The position numbers were made by a program, and so were the translations under genes. From contig NZ_CP097478.1 of the NCBI RefSeq assembly GCF_024029915.1, positions 992,001 through 1,056,000 of the forward strand: DNA of 64,000 nucleotides. The letters are read 5' to 3'. The stretch comes from Fructilactobacillus ixorae. GTDB lineage: Bacteria; Bacillota; Bacilli; Lactobacillales; Lactobacillaceae. Positions 25,794 through 36,696 of this stretch are shown here, in pieces; position 1 is the first letter of the stretch, and each line of letters opens with the position of its first letter. Below the pieces are notes generated by a model. It worked only from the letters and a program-made list of their open reading frames with translations. It was not told where the DNA came from and did no database searches.

Positions 25794-26650
25794 TTGGCCG
25801 CCTCCTTTCGAAGGTGAGCGAGGACCTGGGCTACCAGTTCCAGGCGGGTCAGGGGCAGCTGGTCGAACGTGATCCCCTGGGCTTGGAGCGCACGCCCGAC
25901 CCGCACCGCCCCAGGCAGCACGAACTGGTTCGGTGTGGTTTGAAAGAAGGTTCGAGGCGTCGTGTCCTGGGTAATGCGGCCGGCTTGCAGCACGACCACC
26001 CGCTGCGCATACCGCGCCACGATGTCCATTTCGTGGGTAATCATGATGATGGTAACGTGCTGCTCCCGATTTAAGCTGTGCAGTAATTCCAAAATGGCCC
26101 GCCGCCCATGGCCATCGAGACCGACCGTTGGTTCATCGAGAATCAGGAGCTTGGGTTGGCTCGCCAGCACGCCGGCAAGTGCGACCCGTCGCATCTGGCC
26201 CCCGGATAGTTCAAATGGGGACCGGGACAGTAATTCTGGCGCAATTCCCACCTGCGCCAAACTTGCTCGGGCCTGGCGATCGGCCACCTCCGCGGTCGCT
26301 CCAAAGTTCCGCGGTCCAAAGGCAACGTCCTGGAGCACGGTTTCCGCAAACAACTGCTGTTCAGGGGATTGAAAGACCATCCCCACCTGGGACCGAAGCT
26401 GTTGTAACTGACTGGCCTTGAGCCGGGGCTGGAGTGCAACGCCTAAGACGTCAACCGTCCCCATCTGAGCGAACTGGAGTCCATTCAGAAGCTTCACTAA
26501 CGTTGATTTCCCGCTCCCGGTCGTCCCGACGATTGTTACAAACTCACCTGCAGCCACGCTTAAACTCACGTCATGGAGCGCAGCGTGTGCCACCGGCGTG
26601 TTAACCCCATAGGTATAGTGAACGTGGTTTAAAGTAACTTGGTGAGCCAT
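25790..26650 (-). CDS. ecfA2: Energy-coupling factor transporter ATP-binding protein EcfA2
   Basis: This 286-residue ABC ATPase has Walker A GTTGSGKST, Q-loop VFQSPEQQLFAETV, signature ELSGGQMRR, Walker B LLILDEPTVGLD and switch His in MITHEMD. ALHDVSLSVAAGEF at the N-terminus fits EcfA2 rather than EcfA1. With EcfA1 and EcfT it powers uptake of vitamins and similar micronutrients. It overlaps ecfA1 by 22 bases. Confidence 0.96.
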   Translation of the reverse strand: MAHQVTLNHVHYTYGVNTPVAHAALHDVSLSVAAGEFVTIVGTTGSGKSTLVKLLNGLQFAQMGTVDVLGVALQPRLKASQLQQLRSQVGMVFQSPEQQLFAETVLQDVAFGPRNFGATAEVADRQARASLAQVGIAPELLSRSPFELSGGQMRRVALAGVLASQPKLLILDEPTVGLDGHGRRAILELLHSLNREQHVTIIMITHEMDIVARYAQRVVVLQAGRITQDTTPRTFFQTTPNQFVLPGAVRVGRALQAQGITFDQLPLTRLELVAQVLAHLRKEAAK

Positions 26651-27453
26651 TGAATCAATTCCCTTTCGTTTAAATCATGGTCCGGGACAGGGACGCCGGC
26701 CGTTGCTAAATCACGTTGGACTTGCAAGCTAAACGGCCGTTCCAGCTGTAGCTGCGTCAGGAGCTGGTCCTGCTGAAATAACGCCGCCGGAGTGCCCGTA
26801 AAGGCCACCTGGTGATCAGCTAGCGCCACGACCTGCTCGGCAATCCCTAACATTTCTAAGTCGTGGGTGATGAGCACGATCGTCAGGCCGGTTTGTTGTT
26901 GCAGGCGTTTCACAATCTGGTTGAGTTCAGCTTTAGCCTGGGGGTCCAGCATGCTCGTCGCTTCGTCTAAGATTAAAACTTCGGGCGTCACTGCTAGTGC
27001 ACTGGCGAGAGCAACCCGTTGCTTTTGACCCCCGGAGAGCAAGCCGGGTTCGCGATCCCGGTACGTCCACATCCCCACTTGGTCTAAGGCCGTGCGAACC
27101 CGTTGGTGCATTACGGAACGCGGCACGTTCCGATTTTCCAACCCAAAGGCGGTGTTTTCGGCAACCGTCGCGCCGACAATTTGGTCATCGGGGTTTTGAA
27201 AAACGATCCCGATCCGCTGCCGGAGCCGGGTAATGGTCGTGGCCGTGACTTCTTCCTGATCAAGGAAGATCTGCCCCTGATCGGCCGTCAACAAGCCCGT
27301 TATAAGCTTGGCAATCGTACTCTTCCCACTTCCATTCGCCCCGACCAGGGCAACCGTTTGCCCAGCTGGAATCTGGAAGGAAACCTGCTCCAGCACCGGA
27401 GTTTCCGGTTGGTACGAAAAGTCAACGCCCTGAAATTCAATTGTCGCGGTCAC
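26629..27453 (-). CDS. ecfA1: Energy-coupling factor transporter ATP-binding protein EcfA1
   Basis: This 274-residue ABC ATPase has Walker A GANGSGKST, Q-loop FQNPDDQIVGATV, signature LLSGGQKQR, Walker B LILDEATSMLD and His in LITHDLEM. I use GTG 27453, five bases after AAGGAGGTGG; the longer frame extends into the intergenic hairpin region. It opens the ecfA1-ecfA2-ecfT-truA unit downstream of rplQ. Confidence 0.96.
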   Translation of the reverse strand: MTATIEFQGVDFSYQPETPVLEQVSFQIPAGQTVALVGANGSGKSTIAKLITGLLTADQGQIFLDQEEVTATTITRLRQRIGIVFQNPDDQIVGATVAENTAFGLENRNVPRSVMHQRVRTALDQVGMWTYRDREPGLLSGGQKQRVALASALAVTPEVLILDEATSMLDPQAKAELNQIVKRLQQQTGLTIVLITHDLEMLGIAEQVVALADHQVAFTGTPAALFQQDQLLTQLQLERPFSLQVQRDLATAGVPVPDHDLNERELIQWLTKLL

Positions 27454-27493
27454 TACAACCACCTCCTTGAGATTGGAATTTAATTTTATGTAT

Positions 27494-27594
27494 AAAAAAA
27501 TCACTAAAAGATTGAGGCGCATGGTCAGACCACATTCAAGCTAGACTTGGACCTTCCATCATCATAACGCTTTATACCTCAACCTTAGTGATTC
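27494..27594 (-). terminator. Long-loop terminator hairpin between rplQ and ecfA1
   Basis: On the minus strand AATCACTAAGGTTGAGG (27594-27578) pairs with CCTCAATCTTTTAGTGATT (27517-27499) and is followed by a run of T. The loop is about 60 bases and can itself fold, with CAAG-TCTAG-CTTG inside GGTC/GACC. It is either an ordinary terminator with an unusual loop or a structured regulatory RNA controlling entry into the ecf genes. Confidence 0.6.
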
Positions 27595-27627
27595 AGTGAA
27601 AATATGAAATTAGGGGTAACCTAATCC

Positions 27628-28008
27628 TTAAACAAATTCTAAGATAACCATTTGTGCACCGTCACCACGACGTGGCATCGTCTTCAAAATCCGAGTGTAA
27701 CCACCTTGACGATCTTGATACTTCGGTGCGAGTTCATCAAACAATTTTTGTAATGCCGTCGTAACTTTGATGTCATCGCCGTCTTCTTTCACATCGGCAA
27801 TCGTGTTTTGTAAGTAAGCAGCAGCCCGCCGACGTGCAGCTAAGTCACCCTTCTTACCTAACGTCACCATTTGTTCGGCTAATGATCTCACCGTCTTTGC
27901 TTTAGCTTCGGTCGTTTCGATCCGATCGTTGACGATTAATTCAGTAGTCAAGTTACGAAGCATAGCACGACGAGGGCCTTTTTCGCGACCAAATTTACGA
28001 TAACTCAT
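27628..28008 (-). CDS. rplQ: 50S ribosomal protein L17
   Basis: This 126-residue protein starts [20 protein letters not shown] and contains [11 protein letters not shown]. It is full length and 21 bases after rpoA. It is the last gene of the alpha part of the cluster before the terminator hairpin. Confidence 0.98.
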   Translation of the reverse strand: MSYRKFGREKGPRRAMLRNLTTELIVNDRIETTEAKAKTVRSLAEQMVTLGKKGDLAARRRAAAYLQNTIADVKEDGDDIKVTTALQKLFDELAPKYQDRQGGYTRILKTMPRRGDGAQMVILEFV

Positions 28009-28029
28009 AAGTGGGAGCCTCCTTTTTAA

Positions 28030-28986
28030 TTAGTCTTCTTTACGAAATGATAATCCAAGCCCTTCCAGCTTCTGTTCGATTTCTTCCAGGGACTTACGTC
28101 CGAGGTTGCGAACTTTCATCATGTCAGCCATGGATTTATCGGTTAATTCTTGCACGGTATTAATTCCAGCTCGTTTTAAACAATTGTAAGAACGAACGGA
28201 AAGATCCAATTCTTCAATTGACATTTCGAGCATTTTTTCTTTATGGCTTTCTTCTTTTTCCACCATGACGTTAGCTTGTTGGGCCTTGTCCGTGAGGTCC
28301 ACGAACATTTCTAAGTGTTGTGATAACACTTTGGCTGCCAAGCTAATCGCTTCGGAAGGAGTAATTGAACCATTAGTCCAAACATCGAGAGTCAATTTAT
28401 CAAAGTCATCACGCTGTCCAACACGCGTATCTTCAACCTGATAGTTAACACGTTCGATTGGGGTATAGATCGAATCGACTGGTAACACGCCAATTGGCAT
28501 TTCGTCATTTCTAGCTTTATTTTCTTCAGCTGATACATAACCACGGCCCTTGTTCGCCGTTACCGTCATGTGTAAAGTAGCACCCTCAGCAACCGTTGCA
28601 ATGTGCAAATCGGGATTCAAAATCGTGGTATCACTGTCAGTGACGAGGTCCGCCCCAGTTACATCGGCCGGACCAGTAACGTTCACACTCATCGTGTGGG
28701 TTTCGTTTTGATCGTCTTCACTTTCAATTTTCACTTTCAACTTTTTCAAGTTCAAAATGATCTTTGTGACATCCTCAGTAACCCCTTTAACGGTTGAGAA
28801 TTCGTGTAAAACACCATCAATTTGAACACTAGTAACTGCAGCGCCTGGTAAAGAAGCTAGTAAAACTCGTCGTAGCGAGTTCCCCAAGGTTGTCCCGTAA
28901 CCACGTTCTAATGGTTCGACAACTACTTCACCATAGTTATTTGTTTCTTCAATTTTGTGAATGTTTGGCTTTTCAAATTCAATCAT
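28030..28986 (-). CDS. rpoA: DNA-directed RNA polymerase subunit alpha
   Basis: This 318-residue protein has an N-terminal dimerisation and assembly domain ([14 protein letters not shown] ... [17 protein letters not shown]) and a C-terminal domain ([20 protein letters not shown] ... GRKSLEEI) that contacts UP elements and activators. The start at ATG 28986 matches homologues; a TTG seven codons earlier would add non-conserved residues over the ribosome site AAAGGGG. Confidence 0.98.
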   Translation of the reverse strand: MIEFEKPNIHKIEETNNYGEVVVEPLERGYGTTLGNSLRRVLLASLPGAAVTSVQIDGVLHEFSTVKGVTEDVTKIILNLKKLKVKIESEDDQNETHTMSVNVTGPADVTGADLVTDSDTTILNPDLHIATVAEGATLHMTVTANKGRGYVSAEENKARNDEMPIGVLPVDSIYTPIERVNYQVEDTRVGQRDDFDKLTLDVWTNGSITPSEAISLAAKVLSQHLEMFVDLTDKAQQANVMVEKEESHKEKMLEMSIEELDLSVRSYNCLKRAGINTVQELTDKSMADMMKVRNLGRKSLEEIEQKLEGLGLSFRKED

Positions 28987-29046
28987 TCTAACTTCTACCC
29001 CTTTCAAACAGCGTTGAGTCTATTACAAAATGAGCTTGCATTAATA

Positions 29047-29433
29047 TTAAACTCGACGACGTTTTGGAGGACGGCAACCGTTATGAGGAACTGGAGTAAC
29101 GTCACGAATTGCGGCAACTTCCAGTCCAGTTGTTTGTAAAGCCCGAATTGCAGATTCACGACCCGAACCAGGCCCCTTCACTGCAACTTCCACAGTCTTC
29201 ATACCATGTTCCATGGCTGCTTTTGCGGCCGCTTCAGCAGCCATTTGGGCAGCAAATGGAGTTGATTTCCGACTACCACGGAACCCTAATGCACCAGCAG
29301 ATGACCAAGCAATCGCGTTTCCTTGAACGTCAGTAATCATTACTAAGGTGTTGTTGAACGTTGAGTGAATGTGAGCCACCCCAGCTTCAACGTGCTTTCT
29401 TGCTTTCCGTTTGCGAGTATTCTTCTTAACCAT
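29047..29433 (-). CDS. rpsK: 30S ribosomal protein S11
   Basis: This 128-residue protein contains [15 protein letters not shown] and ends [17 protein letters not shown], the conserved S11 C-terminus. It lies near the mRNA exit and E site of the 30S subunit. It is between rpsM and rpoA in the standard order. Confidence 0.98.
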   Translation of the reverse strand: MVKKNTRKRKARKHVEAGVAHIHSTFNNTLVMITDVQGNAIAWSSAGALGFRGSRKSTPFAAQMAAEAAAKAAMEHGMKTVEVAVKGPGSGRESAIRALQTTGLEVAAIRDVTPVPHNGCRPPKRRRV

Positions 29434-29460
29434 AGGGACTGATAACCTCCTTTTTAATTA

Positions 29461-29811
29461 TTATTTTTTCGTTCTCTTACCTTTTCTGGTCCGAGCATTA
29501 TTCTTCGTGTGTTGACCTCTTGAAGGCAAACCACGACGGTGACGCAACCCACGGTATGAACCGATTTCTGAGAGCCGTTTGATGTTCATGCTAACTTCAC
29601 GACGCAAGTCACCTTCGATGGTGTATTCATCGAGCGCAACCCGGATCTTATCTTCTTGTTCAGGAGTTAAGTCTTGCGTCCGAACGTCTTCTGAAACCCC
29701 AGCTTGTTGCAACACTTTTTGGGCAGTTGTGTTTCCAACTCCGTAAATGTAAGTCAGGGCAATGACAACACGCTTGTTACGTGGTAAATCTACTCCGGCA
29801 ATACGAGCCAT
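29461..29811 (-). CDS. rpsM: 30S ribosomal protein S13
   Basis: This 116-residue protein starts [24 protein letters not shown] and ends in a basic tail with TRKGKRTKK. It contacts the A- and P-site tRNAs and bridges to 50S. It follows rpmJ by 26 bases. Confidence 0.98.
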   Translation of the reverse strand: MARIAGVDLPRNKRVVIALTYIYGVGNTTAQKVLQQAGVSEDVRTQDLTPEQEDKIRVALDEYTIEGDLRREVSMNIKRLSEIGSYRGLRHRRGLPSRGQHTKNNARTRKGKRTKK

Positions 29812-29837
29812 TAATGTCCACCTCCTCTAATTTAAGC

Positions 29838-29957
29838 TTATTTTCCTTGGCGTTGTTTGTGCTTAGCGTTGGCAGAGCAAATTACCATTACTCGACCCTT
29901 GCGCTTAATAATTTTGCAGTTTTCGCACATCTTTTTTACTGATGGTCTTACTTTCAT
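29838..29957 (-). CDS. rpmJ: 50S ribosomal protein L36 (zinc-binding form)
   Basis: This 39-residue protein starts [20 protein letters not shown] and ends KHKQRQGK. Cys11, Cys14, Cys27 and His33 form the zinc site, so it is the C+ paralogue type. GGAGGG lies before the ATG. It sits between infA and rpsM as in other Firmicutes. Confidence 0.96.
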   Translation of the reverse strand: MKVRPSVKKMCENCKIIKRKGRVMVICSANAKHKQRQGK

Positions 29958-29983
29958 TTTATAACCCTCCTAGATAAACGGTC

Positions 29984-30202
29984 TTACTTAAACCGATAAG
30001 TAATGCGACCTTTGGTTAAATCATATGGTGACATCTCAACAGTTACCCGGTCTCCTGGAAGTATCTTAATGTAATGCATTCTAATCTTACCAGAAACGTG
30101 CGCTAAGATTTCGTGGCCGTTTTCAAGTTCGACCCGAAACATGGCGTTTGGTAACGTTTCGGTAATTTTTCCTTCGATTTCAATTACGTTATCTTTCGAC
30201 AC
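29984..30202 (-). CDS. infA: Translation initiation factor IF-1
   Basis: This 72-residue S1-fold protein ([22 protein letters not shown] ... [33 protein letters not shown]) occupies the A site of the 30S subunit during initiation. The length and sequence are standard. A separate promoter lies after adk, so infA and the alpha genes can be expressed apart from the S10-spc genes. Confidence 0.98.
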   Translation of the reverse strand: MSKDNVIEIEGKITETLPNAMFRVELENGHEILAHVSGKIRMHYIKILPGDRVTVEMSPYDLTKGRITYRFK

Positions 30203-30263
30203 AACAATCCTCCAAAATTTAAATCAATCAAATCCGCTCTAAAAACCGTTCCCAATCCCTACC

Positions 30264-30292
30264 AATATAGCATATTAGCGGGGATTCGACAA
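30264..30292 (-). promoter_or_regulatory. Internal promoter before infA
   Basis: TTGTCG (30292-30287), a 17-base spacer ending in TGC, and TATATT (30269-30264) form an extended -10 promoter in the 98-base adk-infA gap. Confidence 0.65.
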
Positions 30293-30300
30293 CGAAGCTG

Positions 30301-30966
30301 TTATTTGGTGTGCAATTGAGACAACACTTGATTGATTTCCTTAGTAACCTCCGCGATGGCTTGGTTTCCATCCACCGTGTGCAACAAGTTGCGGTTCGAA
30401 TAGAAGTCAATTAATGGGGTATTCATCTTTAAATTAACTTCTAACCGATTCTTCACGGTCTCCGGCTTGTCATCGCTTCGTTGGTAAAAGACATGTCCAC
30501 CACAAACATCACACGTACCTTCAACACGAGGCTTTTTGTACAATTTATGATAAGTAGCACCACAGTTTTTACAAATGAACCGACCAGACAACCGTTCCAC
30601 GAGGGTGTGCGGATCAACATCAATGTTTAACACCGCATCGAGTGGTTTGGCTAACTTGGTGGTCATCTTTTCTAGTTGTTCGGCCTGGACAATGGTCCGG
30701 GGAAACCCATCCAACAAGTACCCGGGCTGGGTATCAGGTTGTTGTAAGCGTTCTTCAACGATTCCACAGGTCACGTCATCGGGAACCAGGTCCCCACGAT
30801 CAATGTACGTTTGAGCTTTCACTCCCAACGGCGTTTGTTGCTTCATTGCCGCCCGGAAGATGTCTCCGGTCGAAATATGAGGAATCCCATACTGCTCTAC
30901 AATAAAATCAGCCTGCGTCCCCTTCCCGGCTCCGGGAAGACCCATAATCAACAAATTCATTGCCAT
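30301..30966 (-). CDS. adk: Adenylate kinase
   Basis: This enzyme of about 221 residues interconverts ATP plus AMP and two [18 protein letters not shown] holds the P-loop. [11 protein letters not shown] is the AMP-binding motif. The LID carries a zinc site of four cysteines (CKNCG ... CDVCG), the Gram-positive type. ATG 30966 lies nine bases after AGGAGG; a second ATG two codons later is also possible. It is 13 bases after secY. Confidence 0.97.
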   Translation of the reverse strand: MAMNLLIMGLPGAGKGTQADFIVEQYGIPHISTGDIFRAAMKQQTPLGVKAQTYIDRGDLVPDDVTCGIVEERLQQPDTQPGYLLDGFPRTIVQAEQLEKMTTKLAKPLDAVLNIDVDPHTLVERLSGRFICKNCGATYHKLYKKPRVEGTCDVCGGHVFYQRSDDKPETVKNRLEVNLKMNTPLIDFYSNRNLLHTVDGNQAIAEVTKEINQVLSQLHTK

Positions 30967-30979
30967 TCGTTTGTGCCTC

Positions 30980-32293
30980 CTACTTTGCCTTGGGATCATT
31001 CTGAATGAACCCGGTATATTCTTGTCGCATGGTTAACCCCTTGATTTGGTTCATGAATTCGATGGTCACTCCCACAATAATCAAGAGGTTCGTCCCACCA
31101 AGTCCAATCGAGCTGTTTAAGTTCCAGACGTTTTGAGCAATCAACGGGATAATTGAAACGACCCCTAAGAATAATGCCCCAATCGTACTTAACCGCATCA
31201 ATAACCGCGAAACGTAATCCTGCGTTCCTCGACCGGGCCACACACCAGGAATGTAACTCCCCTGTTTTTGCAGGTTCTCAGCCAGTTTTTGCGGATTAAC
31301 CTGCACAAAGGCGTAGAAGAACGTGAAGACCACAATAAGAATCGTGTAAAAGGTCGCTCCCATTGAAGTTTGCATGTTAAACAATTCTGATAAGAATTTG
31401 AACCAACCCGACTCACCGTAGTTCTTCGTAAAGAACATCAGAATCGTTTGGGGCGTTGAGATAAAGGCACTGGCAAAGATGACAGGAATCACTCCCGCAA
31501 CGTTCACCTTAAGGGGCAGGTAACTGGAATCAGCTGACCCAGCGGCCCGCCGCGTGTATTGAATTGGAATCCGGCGTTCGGCTTGTTGAACCCAGGTCAC
31601 AAAGGTCACGATGATCAGCATAATGATGATCAACGCTACGATGAAGAGGGCGGGTTTCCACATTTGATCCATGGCCGTTCCCTGAATGTAATCCCGGTAG
31701 ATGCTGTCAAATCCAGTCGGAATGTTCGCAACAATTCCAGCAAAGATAATCATGGAAACTCCTTGCCCAACTCCCTTGTCGGTAATCATGTCCCCCATCC
31801 AAGTGGTTAACATGGTTCCGGCAGTCAGGATCAGCCCAATACTAATGTAAGTTCCAATCCCGGGGTTTTGCACCAGTTTTAAACTACTTAGGGCGTTAAA
31901 ACCGGCCGTAATTCCAATTGACTGGGCAAAGGCGAGGAATACGGTTAGCCGCTTGGTCACTTTATCAAGCTTTAATCGCCCAACTTCTCCCTGCTTCCCC
32001 CATTCCACAAACTTGGGAACGATGTCCATTTGTAATAACTGAACCACAATTTGAGCAGTAATGTAAGGTGAAACTCCCATCGCAAAGATCGAATAATTAG
32101 TTAAACCTCCACCACTGAACATGTTCAAAACGTTAACTAACCCAGAAGAAGCAACTTCTTGAAGTGCCTTTGCGTTAATCCCTGGGACTGTAATGTAAGC
32201 ACCCAGTCGAAACACAGCGAGAACAACCAGCGTGAACAAAATTTTGTTCCGAATGCCTTTGTCTTGGAATGCACTTTTTAAGGTTGATAACAT
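30980..32293 (-). CDS. secY: Protein translocase subunit SecY
   Basis: This 437-residue, ten-helix membrane protein forms the Sec translocation channel. It starts [22 protein letters not shown] and contains [18 protein letters not shown] in the second helix and the cytoplasmic loop motif [11 protein letters not shown]. It shares one base with the rplO stop (TAATG), the usual coupling. Confidence 0.98.
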   Translation of the reverse strand: MLSTLKSAFQDKGIRNKILFTLVVLAVFRLGAYITVPGINAKALQEVASSGLVNVLNMFSGGGLTNYSIFAMGVSPYITAQIVVQLLQMDIVPKFVEWGKQGEVGRLKLDKVTKRLTVFLAFAQSIGITAGFNALSSLKLVQNPGIGTYISIGLILTAGTMLTTWMGDMITDKGVGQGVSMIIFAGIVANIPTGFDSIYRDYIQGTAMDQMWKPALFIVALIIIMLIIVTFVTWVQQAERRIPIQYTRRAAGSADSSYLPLKVNVAGVIPVIFASAFISTPQTILMFFTKNYGESGWFKFLSELFNMQTSMGATFYTILIVVFTFFYAFVQVNPQKLAENLQKQGSYIPGVWPGRGTQDYVSRLLMRLSTIGALFLGVVSIIPLIAQNVWNLNSSIGLGGTNLLIIVGVTIEFMNQIKGLTMRQEYTGFIQNDPKAK

Positions 32294-32724
32294 TAGATCA
32301 CCTCAGCTTTACCGCCGGCATCTTCAATTGCTTTTTTCGCACTTGCAGAGAACTTGTTGGCTTGAACCGTCAACTGTTTGTCAAGTTGACCGTTACCGAG
32401 CACCTTGATTCCGTCCTTGAGGTTCCGGATAATCCCAGTTTCTACTAATGCTTCAGGAGTTACTTCGGCACCGTTGTCAAACGCGTTCAGTTCATTAACG
32501 TTCACGATCACAATGTCCTTGCGGTGAATGTTAGTGAATCCGCGTTTTGGAATCCGACGATACAAAGGCATTTGGCCCCCTTCAAAACCTAAACGGGTTT
32601 TGCCACGGGCTTTTTGGCCTTTTTGTCCCCGACCAGACGTTTTACCCTTGCTGGAACGACCACGACCCTTCCGAGTCCGTTCTGAACGTGAACCTGCAGC
32701 AGCTTTTAATTCGTCTAACTTCAT
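32293..32724 (-). CDS. rplO: 50S ribosomal protein L15
   Basis: This 143-residue protein starts [22 protein letters not shown], with a Gly/Lys/Arg-rich N-terminal extension that threads into 23S rRNA. ATG 32724 lies eight bases after GGAGG; a GTG three codons earlier overlaps that site and was rejected. Confidence 0.97.
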   Translation of the reverse strand: MKLDELKAAAGSRSERTRKGRGRSSKGKTSGRGQKGQKARGKTRLGFEGGQMPLYRRIPKRGFTNIHRKDIVIVNVNELNAFDNGAEVTPEALVETGIIRNLKDGIKVLGNGQLDKQLTVQANKFSASAKKAIEDAGGKAEVI

Positions 32725-32754
32725 GAATTGCACCTCCTCTTACTTTAAATGTAA

Positions 32755-32940
32755 TTAATCCTTAACTTGTTCAACGTCAACGAGGTGAGCAATTTTGAAT
32801 AATGCTCCCCGCGTTGCTGCATTATCGGGCTTGATTACACTACTGTTAATCCGGCCTAATCCTAATGCTTCCACAATCTTACGTTGTTTGGGAAGACGAT
32901 GAGCAGCACTGTGAACTAAAGTAATCTTTAATTGAGCCAT
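32755..32940 (-). CDS. rpmD: 50S ribosomal protein L30
   Basis: This 61-residue protein ([35 protein letters not shown]) has the bacterial short L30 form. It is between rpsE and rplO as expected. Confidence 0.97.
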   Translation of the reverse strand: MAQLKITLVHSAAHRLPKQRKIVEALGLGRINSSVIKPDNAATRGALFKIAHLVDVEQVKD

Positions 32941-32953
32941 CTGTATCTCCTCC

Positions 32954-33457
32954 TTATTCAGCTAAGTGGTCTGCAGAAACACCACGAAGTTCTGAAACTT
33001 CAGTAGCACTCTTCAGTCCCTTTAGCCCTTCGAAAGTTGCCCGGATAACGTTGATTGCTGTGTCAGAACCAAGTCGTTTACTGGTAACATCGTTAATGCC
33101 CGCTAAATCCATCACGGCACGAACGGCACCACCAGCAGCTACTCCAGAACCTTCTTCGGCTGGTTTTAACATAATTTTACCCCCGCCGTAAACTCCAACG
33201 ATTTCGTGGGGAATCGTCGTTCCAACGATAGGAACTTCGATCAAGTTCTTCTTAGCAGCTTCAACGGCCTTCCGAATGGCTTCTGGAACTTCTTGCGCTT
33301 TTCCAGTTCCAAAACCAACGTGACCATTTTTGTCACCAACAACCGCTAGGGCAGCAAACCGGAGCCGCCGTCCACCTTTAACAACCTTTGTAATCCGGTT
33401 GATGGCAACAACATTATCATCTAAATCCAATTTGTTCGGATCAATAAATTTAGCCAT
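32954..33457 (-). CDS. rpsE: 30S ribosomal protein S5
   Basis: This 167-residue protein has the dsRNA-binding-like N-terminal domain ([19 protein letters not shown]) and the C-terminal domain with [19 protein letters not shown]. The loop residues linked to spectinomycin resistance elsewhere look ordinary. It takes part in mRNA entry and decoding fidelity. Confidence 0.98.
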   Translation of the reverse strand: MAKFIDPNKLDLDDNVVAINRITKVVKGGRRLRFAALAVVGDKNGHVGFGTGKAQEVPEAIRKAVEAAKKNLIEVPIVGTTIPHEIVGVYGGGKIMLKPAEEGSGVAAGGAVRAVMDLAGINDVTSKRLGSDTAINVIRATFEGLKGLKSATEVSELRGVSADHLAE

Positions 33458-33478
33458 GCGAGTGTCTTCCTCCTTTGA

Positions 33479-33835
33479 TTAAAATTCGAGTCCATTTTCG
33501 CGCGCGCCCGATGCTAAGGCAGCCACACGACCATGGTATAAGTAACCACCACGGTCAAAAACAACTTTTTTGATGTTTTTGGCAGTAGCCCGGTCAGCAA
33601 CTAACTTCCCAACGCTGTTCGCTTGTTCCGTTTTGGTGCTTCCAGTTACTTCTTTGTCAAGAGTTGAGGCACTAGCTAGCGTTACACCCGCTACGTCATC
33701 AATTACTTGAGCGTAGATGTTTTTGTTAGAACGGAAAACGTCTAAACGTGGGCACTCAGCAGTACCAGCAATTTTACTACGAACACGAGCATGTCTTACC
33801 TTTCGTGTTTTGTTTTTGCTTGGTTTTGAAATCAA
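33479..33835 (-). CDS. rplR: 50S ribosomal protein L18
   Basis: This 118-residue protein binds 5S rRNA ([21 protein letters not shown] ... [25 protein letters not shown]). The best start is TTG 33835, six bases after GAGGTG, giving the family N-terminus M-I-S-K-P; GTG 33844 lies inside that ribosome site. It follows rplF by 29 bases. Confidence 0.96.
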   Translation of the reverse strand: MISKPSKNKTRKVRHARVRSKIAGTAECPRLDVFRSNKNIYAQVIDDVAGVTLASASTLDKEVTGSTKTEQANSVGKLVADRATAKNIKKVVFDRGGYLYHGRVAALASGARENGLEF

Positions 33836-33864
33836 AATAGTCACCTCTATTATCTGTTTAAAAA

Positions 33865-34404
33865 CTACTTACCAGTCTTACCTTCTTTAAGCACAATCCG
33901 TTCGCCTTCGTAACGAATCCCTTTCCCTTTGTAAGGTTCTGGGGAACGAATTGCACGAACTTTAGCGGCAAAATCACCAACGTGTTGTTTGTTAATTCCT
34001 TCGATTTGAATCGTCGTGTTGTCAGGAACTTGCACGTCAAGGTCTTCTGGAAGCGGTACTTCAACGGGGTTGGAGTAACCAACGTTTAAAATTAAGGTTT
34101 TGCCCTTTAATTGGGTCCGGTATCCAACCCCAACTAACTTAAGGTTCTTCTTAAATCCGTTGGCCACCCCTTCAACCATGTTGTTGAAGTTCGCACGGGA
34201 AGTTCCGTGCATGGCGCGCATTTTGTTGTCGTACTTACCAGCTGGTTCGAAGTTAACTTCGTTCCCGTTCACCTTCATTTCCACCATTGGAGAGAAAGTT
34301 TGGGTTAATTCACCCTTAGGACCCTTAACGGTCACTTGGTCACCGTTTTGAGTGACCGTAACCCCTTCTGGGATTTCAACTGTTTTGTAACCAATTCTAC
34401 TCAT
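33865..34404 (-). CDS. rplF: 50S ribosomal protein L6
   Basis: This 179-residue protein has the two duplicated L6 domains and ends with the conserved segment [24 protein letters not shown]. It lies near the factor-binding site of 50S. Standard place after rpsH. Confidence 0.98.
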   Translation of the reverse strand: MSRIGYKTVEIPEGVTVTQNGDQVTVKGPKGELTQTFSPMVEMKVNGNEVNFEPAGKYDNKMRAMHGTSRANFNNMVEGVANGFKKNLKLVGVGYRTQLKGKTLILNVGYSNPVEVPLPEDLDVQVPDNTTIQIEGINKQHVGDFAAKVRAIRSPEPYKGKGIRYEGERIVLKEGKTGK

Positions 34405-34435
34405 CTGTTAAACACCTCCATTTCCGTTGTGATGA

Positions 34436-34834
34436 TTACCAAACGTAAGCTAACACTTCGCCACCGACTTTTTTGTCGCGAGCTTCTTTGTCAGTGATAA
34501 CTCCGTTTGAAGTTGAGATGATCGCAATCCCTAAACCATTCAAGACCTTAGGAACATCATCTGATTTAACATACGAACGTAAACCAGGCTTTGAAATTCG
34601 TTTCAAGCCCGAAATAACGCGTTCGTCGTTTTTTCCATATTTGAGGAAAACCCGGATTACGCCTTGTTTATCGTCTTCGATGTATTCAACCCGACTGATA
34701 AATCCTTCGCGCTTCAAGATTTCAGCAATATTACGTTTAATTTTAGATGCAGGTACATCAACTGAAGTATGGCGTGCCATGTTGGCATTCCGAATTCGAG
34801 TTAAAAAGTCTGCAATTGGATCTGTCATTGCCAT
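34436..34834 (-). CDS. rpsH: 30S ribosomal protein S8
   Basis: This 132-residue primary 16S-binding protein starts [22 protein letters not shown] and ends [22 protein letters not shown] is the conserved rRNA-binding stretch. Located 32 bases before rpsN's end in transcription order. Confidence 0.98.
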   Translation of the reverse strand: MAMTDPIADFLTRIRNANMARHTSVDVPASKIKRNIAEILKREGFISRVEYIEDDKQGVIRVFLKYGKNDERVISGLKRISKPGLRSYVKSDDVPKVLNGLGIAIISTSNGVITDKEARDKKVGGEVLAYVW

Positions 34835-34866
34835 TAGCGTGGAACCTCCCTTTTAGTTTGTTTTTT

Positions 34867-35052
34867 CTACCAACTAGCTTTCTTCATGCCAGGAATTTGA
34901 CCCCGGTGGGCAAGTTGACGTAAGCAAACCCGGCATAAGTGGAACTTTTGGTAAACCGCACGAGGTCGACCACAACGTTCGCAACGAGTGTAGTTTTGAG
35001 TAGAGAACTTAGCTGGACGCTTGTTCTTTTCTACCATCGATTTTTTAGCCAA
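34867..35052 (-). CDS. rpsZ: 30S ribosomal protein S14, zinc-binding type Z
   Basis: This 61-residue short S14 has four zinc ligands, Cys24, Cys27, Cys40 and Cys43 (CERC ... CRVC). This is the form used when zinc is sufficient; any zinc-free paralogue would be elsewhere. It sits between rplE and rpsH. Confidence 0.97.
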   Translation of the reverse strand: MAKKSMVEKNKRPAKFSTQNYTRCERCGRPRAVYQKFHLCRVCLRQLAHRGQIPGMKKASW

Positions 35053-35063
35053 ATTAAAACCTC

Positions 35064-35606
35064 CTATTTAGCGAAAGGCATTCCAAATTGTTTGAGCAAT
35101 TCGTGGCCTTCTTCATCAGTTTTAGCGGTCGTTACCAGCACGATATCTAACCCACGTACTCGGTTAACGTCATCGTAGTTAATTTCTGGGAAAATCAATT
35201 GTTCTTTAATTCCCACCGTGTAGTTCCCCCGACCATCAAAGGAGCGGTTTGGCACCCCATGGAAGTCACGAACTCGTGGTAAGGAAACGTTGATTAATTT
35301 GTCCAAGAAGGCGTACATTTTGTCACCGCGGAGGGTTACTTTAGCTCCGATTGGCATTCCTTCCCGCAGGCGGAAAGCGGCAATCGATTTCTTAGCTTTC
35401 GTAACCAACGGCTTTTGGCCAGCAATTAACGTTAGTTCGTTAACGGCCTCATCTAGGTTCTTGGAATTTGTTACTGCATCACCAACACCCATATTCAAAA
35501 CAATTTTTTCAAGTTTTGGTCCTTGCATAATTGATGAATAGTTGAATTTTTCTACTAGTGCTGGGAGAATTTCTTTCTTATATCTTTCTTCTAAACGAGT
35601 AGACAT
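35064..35606 (-). CDS. rplE: 50S ribosomal protein L5
   Basis: This 180-residue protein binds 5S rRNA in the central protuberance. It contains [29 protein letters not shown] and the C-terminal [18 protein letters not shown]. Full length. Confidence 0.98.
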   Translation of the reverse strand: MSTRLEERYKKEILPALVEKFNYSSIMQGPKLEKIVLNMGVGDAVTNSKNLDEAVNELTLIAGQKPLVTKAKKSIAAFRLREGMPIGAKVTLRGDKMYAFLDKLINVSLPRVRDFHGVPNRSFDGRGNYTVGIKEQLIFPEINYDDVNRVRGLDIVLVTTAKTDEEGHELLKQFGMPFAK

Positions 35607-35637
35607 GCGAATTGTTTCCTCCTTTCACTGACAATCG

Positions 35638-35946
35638 TTAGTCGATTGCTTTGTGTGATTTCTTTGAAATACGAACTTTTTTACCATCTTTAACTTCGAT
35701 GCCAACCCGAGTTGGTTCGTTAGTTGATGGGTCGATCAACATTACGTTTGAGGCACTGATCGGTGCTTCAACGTCGAAAACACCACCTTGGGGGTTTCCT
35801 TGCGAAGCCTTTTCATGCTTCTTTACTTTGTTGATTCCTTCAACAACTACGCGGTTATCGGCAGCAATGACTTGGGTGATTTTGCCATCTTTTCCCTTGT
35901 CTTTTCCAGCGATCACGCGCACTTTGTCACCAGTTTTTAAGAACAT
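35638..35946 (-). CDS. rplX: 50S ribosomal protein L24
   Basis: This 102-residue KOW-domain protein ([22 protein letters not shown]) initiates 50S assembly. It includes [19 protein letters not shown] and is full length, between rplN and rplE. Confidence 0.98.
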   Translation of the reverse strand: MFLKTGDKVRVIAGKDKGKDGKITQVIAADNRVVVEGINKVKKHEKASQGNPQGGVFDVEAPISASNVMLIDPSTNEPTRVGIEVKDGKKVRISKKSHKAID

Positions 35947-35978
35947 TAATCTGGCACCTCCTTATTTTTGTGATTGGA

Positions 35979-36347
35979 TTAAAGAACTTCAGGCGCTAAT
36001 GAAACGATCTTCATAAAATTGTTATTCCGTAATTCACGAGCAACCGGTCCAAAAATACGGGTACCTTTCGGGCTCTTATCATCGTTAACCAAAACAGCGG
36101 CGTTTTCATCAAAGCGAATGTACGAACCATCGTTACGACGGGAAACCGCCTTAGTTCTTACGATCACTGCTTTGACCACGTCCCCTTTTTTGACAACGCC
36201 ACCTGGTGTTGCTTGTTTAACAGTAGCAACAATTACGTCACCAATTCCAGCATAACGAACTCGTGAACCACCTAAAACTTTGATAGTTAAAAGTTCGCGG
36301 GCCCCAGAGTTATCGGCAACCTTCAAACGACTTTCTTGTTGGATCAT
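35979..36347 (-). CDS. rplN: 50S ribosomal protein L14
   Basis: This 122-residue protein starts [27 protein letters not shown] and ends [12 protein letters not shown]. It forms part of the 30S-50S bridge and the RsfS silencing-factor site. Standard gene order. Confidence 0.98.
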   Translation of the reverse strand: MIQQESRLKVADNSGARELLTIKVLGGSRVRYAGIGDVIVATVKQATPGGVVKKGDVVKAVIVRTKAVSRRNDGSYIRFDENAAVLVNDDKSPKGTRIFGPVARELRNNNFMKIVSLAPEVL

Positions 36348-36403
36348 AGTAAGTGTGTCCTCCCTTCAGCTTTAAAATCAGAATACGATCAAGTGACACA
36401 AAG

Positions 36404-36670
36404 CTAGATAATAACGGCTTCTTCAACAACATCAACGAGACGGAAGTGGACCGACTTCGATAATGGCCGTGTTTCCATGATTTCAACAATATCGTTCATC
36501 TTAGCCCGATTGTTTTCATCGCGTGCTTTGTACTTCTTGGTGTATTTGATCCGCTTACCATAAGTTGGATGTGTTTTAGTCGTTTCAACGGCAACCGTGA
36601 TGGTTTTGTCCATCTTGTCAGAAACAACTCGACCTCTGTATCTCTTACGTTCATTACGTTCTGCGCTCAT
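36404..36670 (-). CDS. rpsQ: 30S ribosomal protein S17
   Basis: This 88-residue OB-fold primary 16S-binding protein ([33 protein letters not shown]) is full length. GGAGGG lies eight bases before its ATG. Confidence 0.98.
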   Translation of the reverse strand: MSAERNERKRYRGRVVSDKMDKTITVAVETTKTHPTYGKRIKYTKKYKARDENNRAKMNDIVEIMETRPLSKSVHFRLVDVVEEAVII

Positions 36671-36696
36671 CTACATAACCCTCCTTTTCTCGGATT

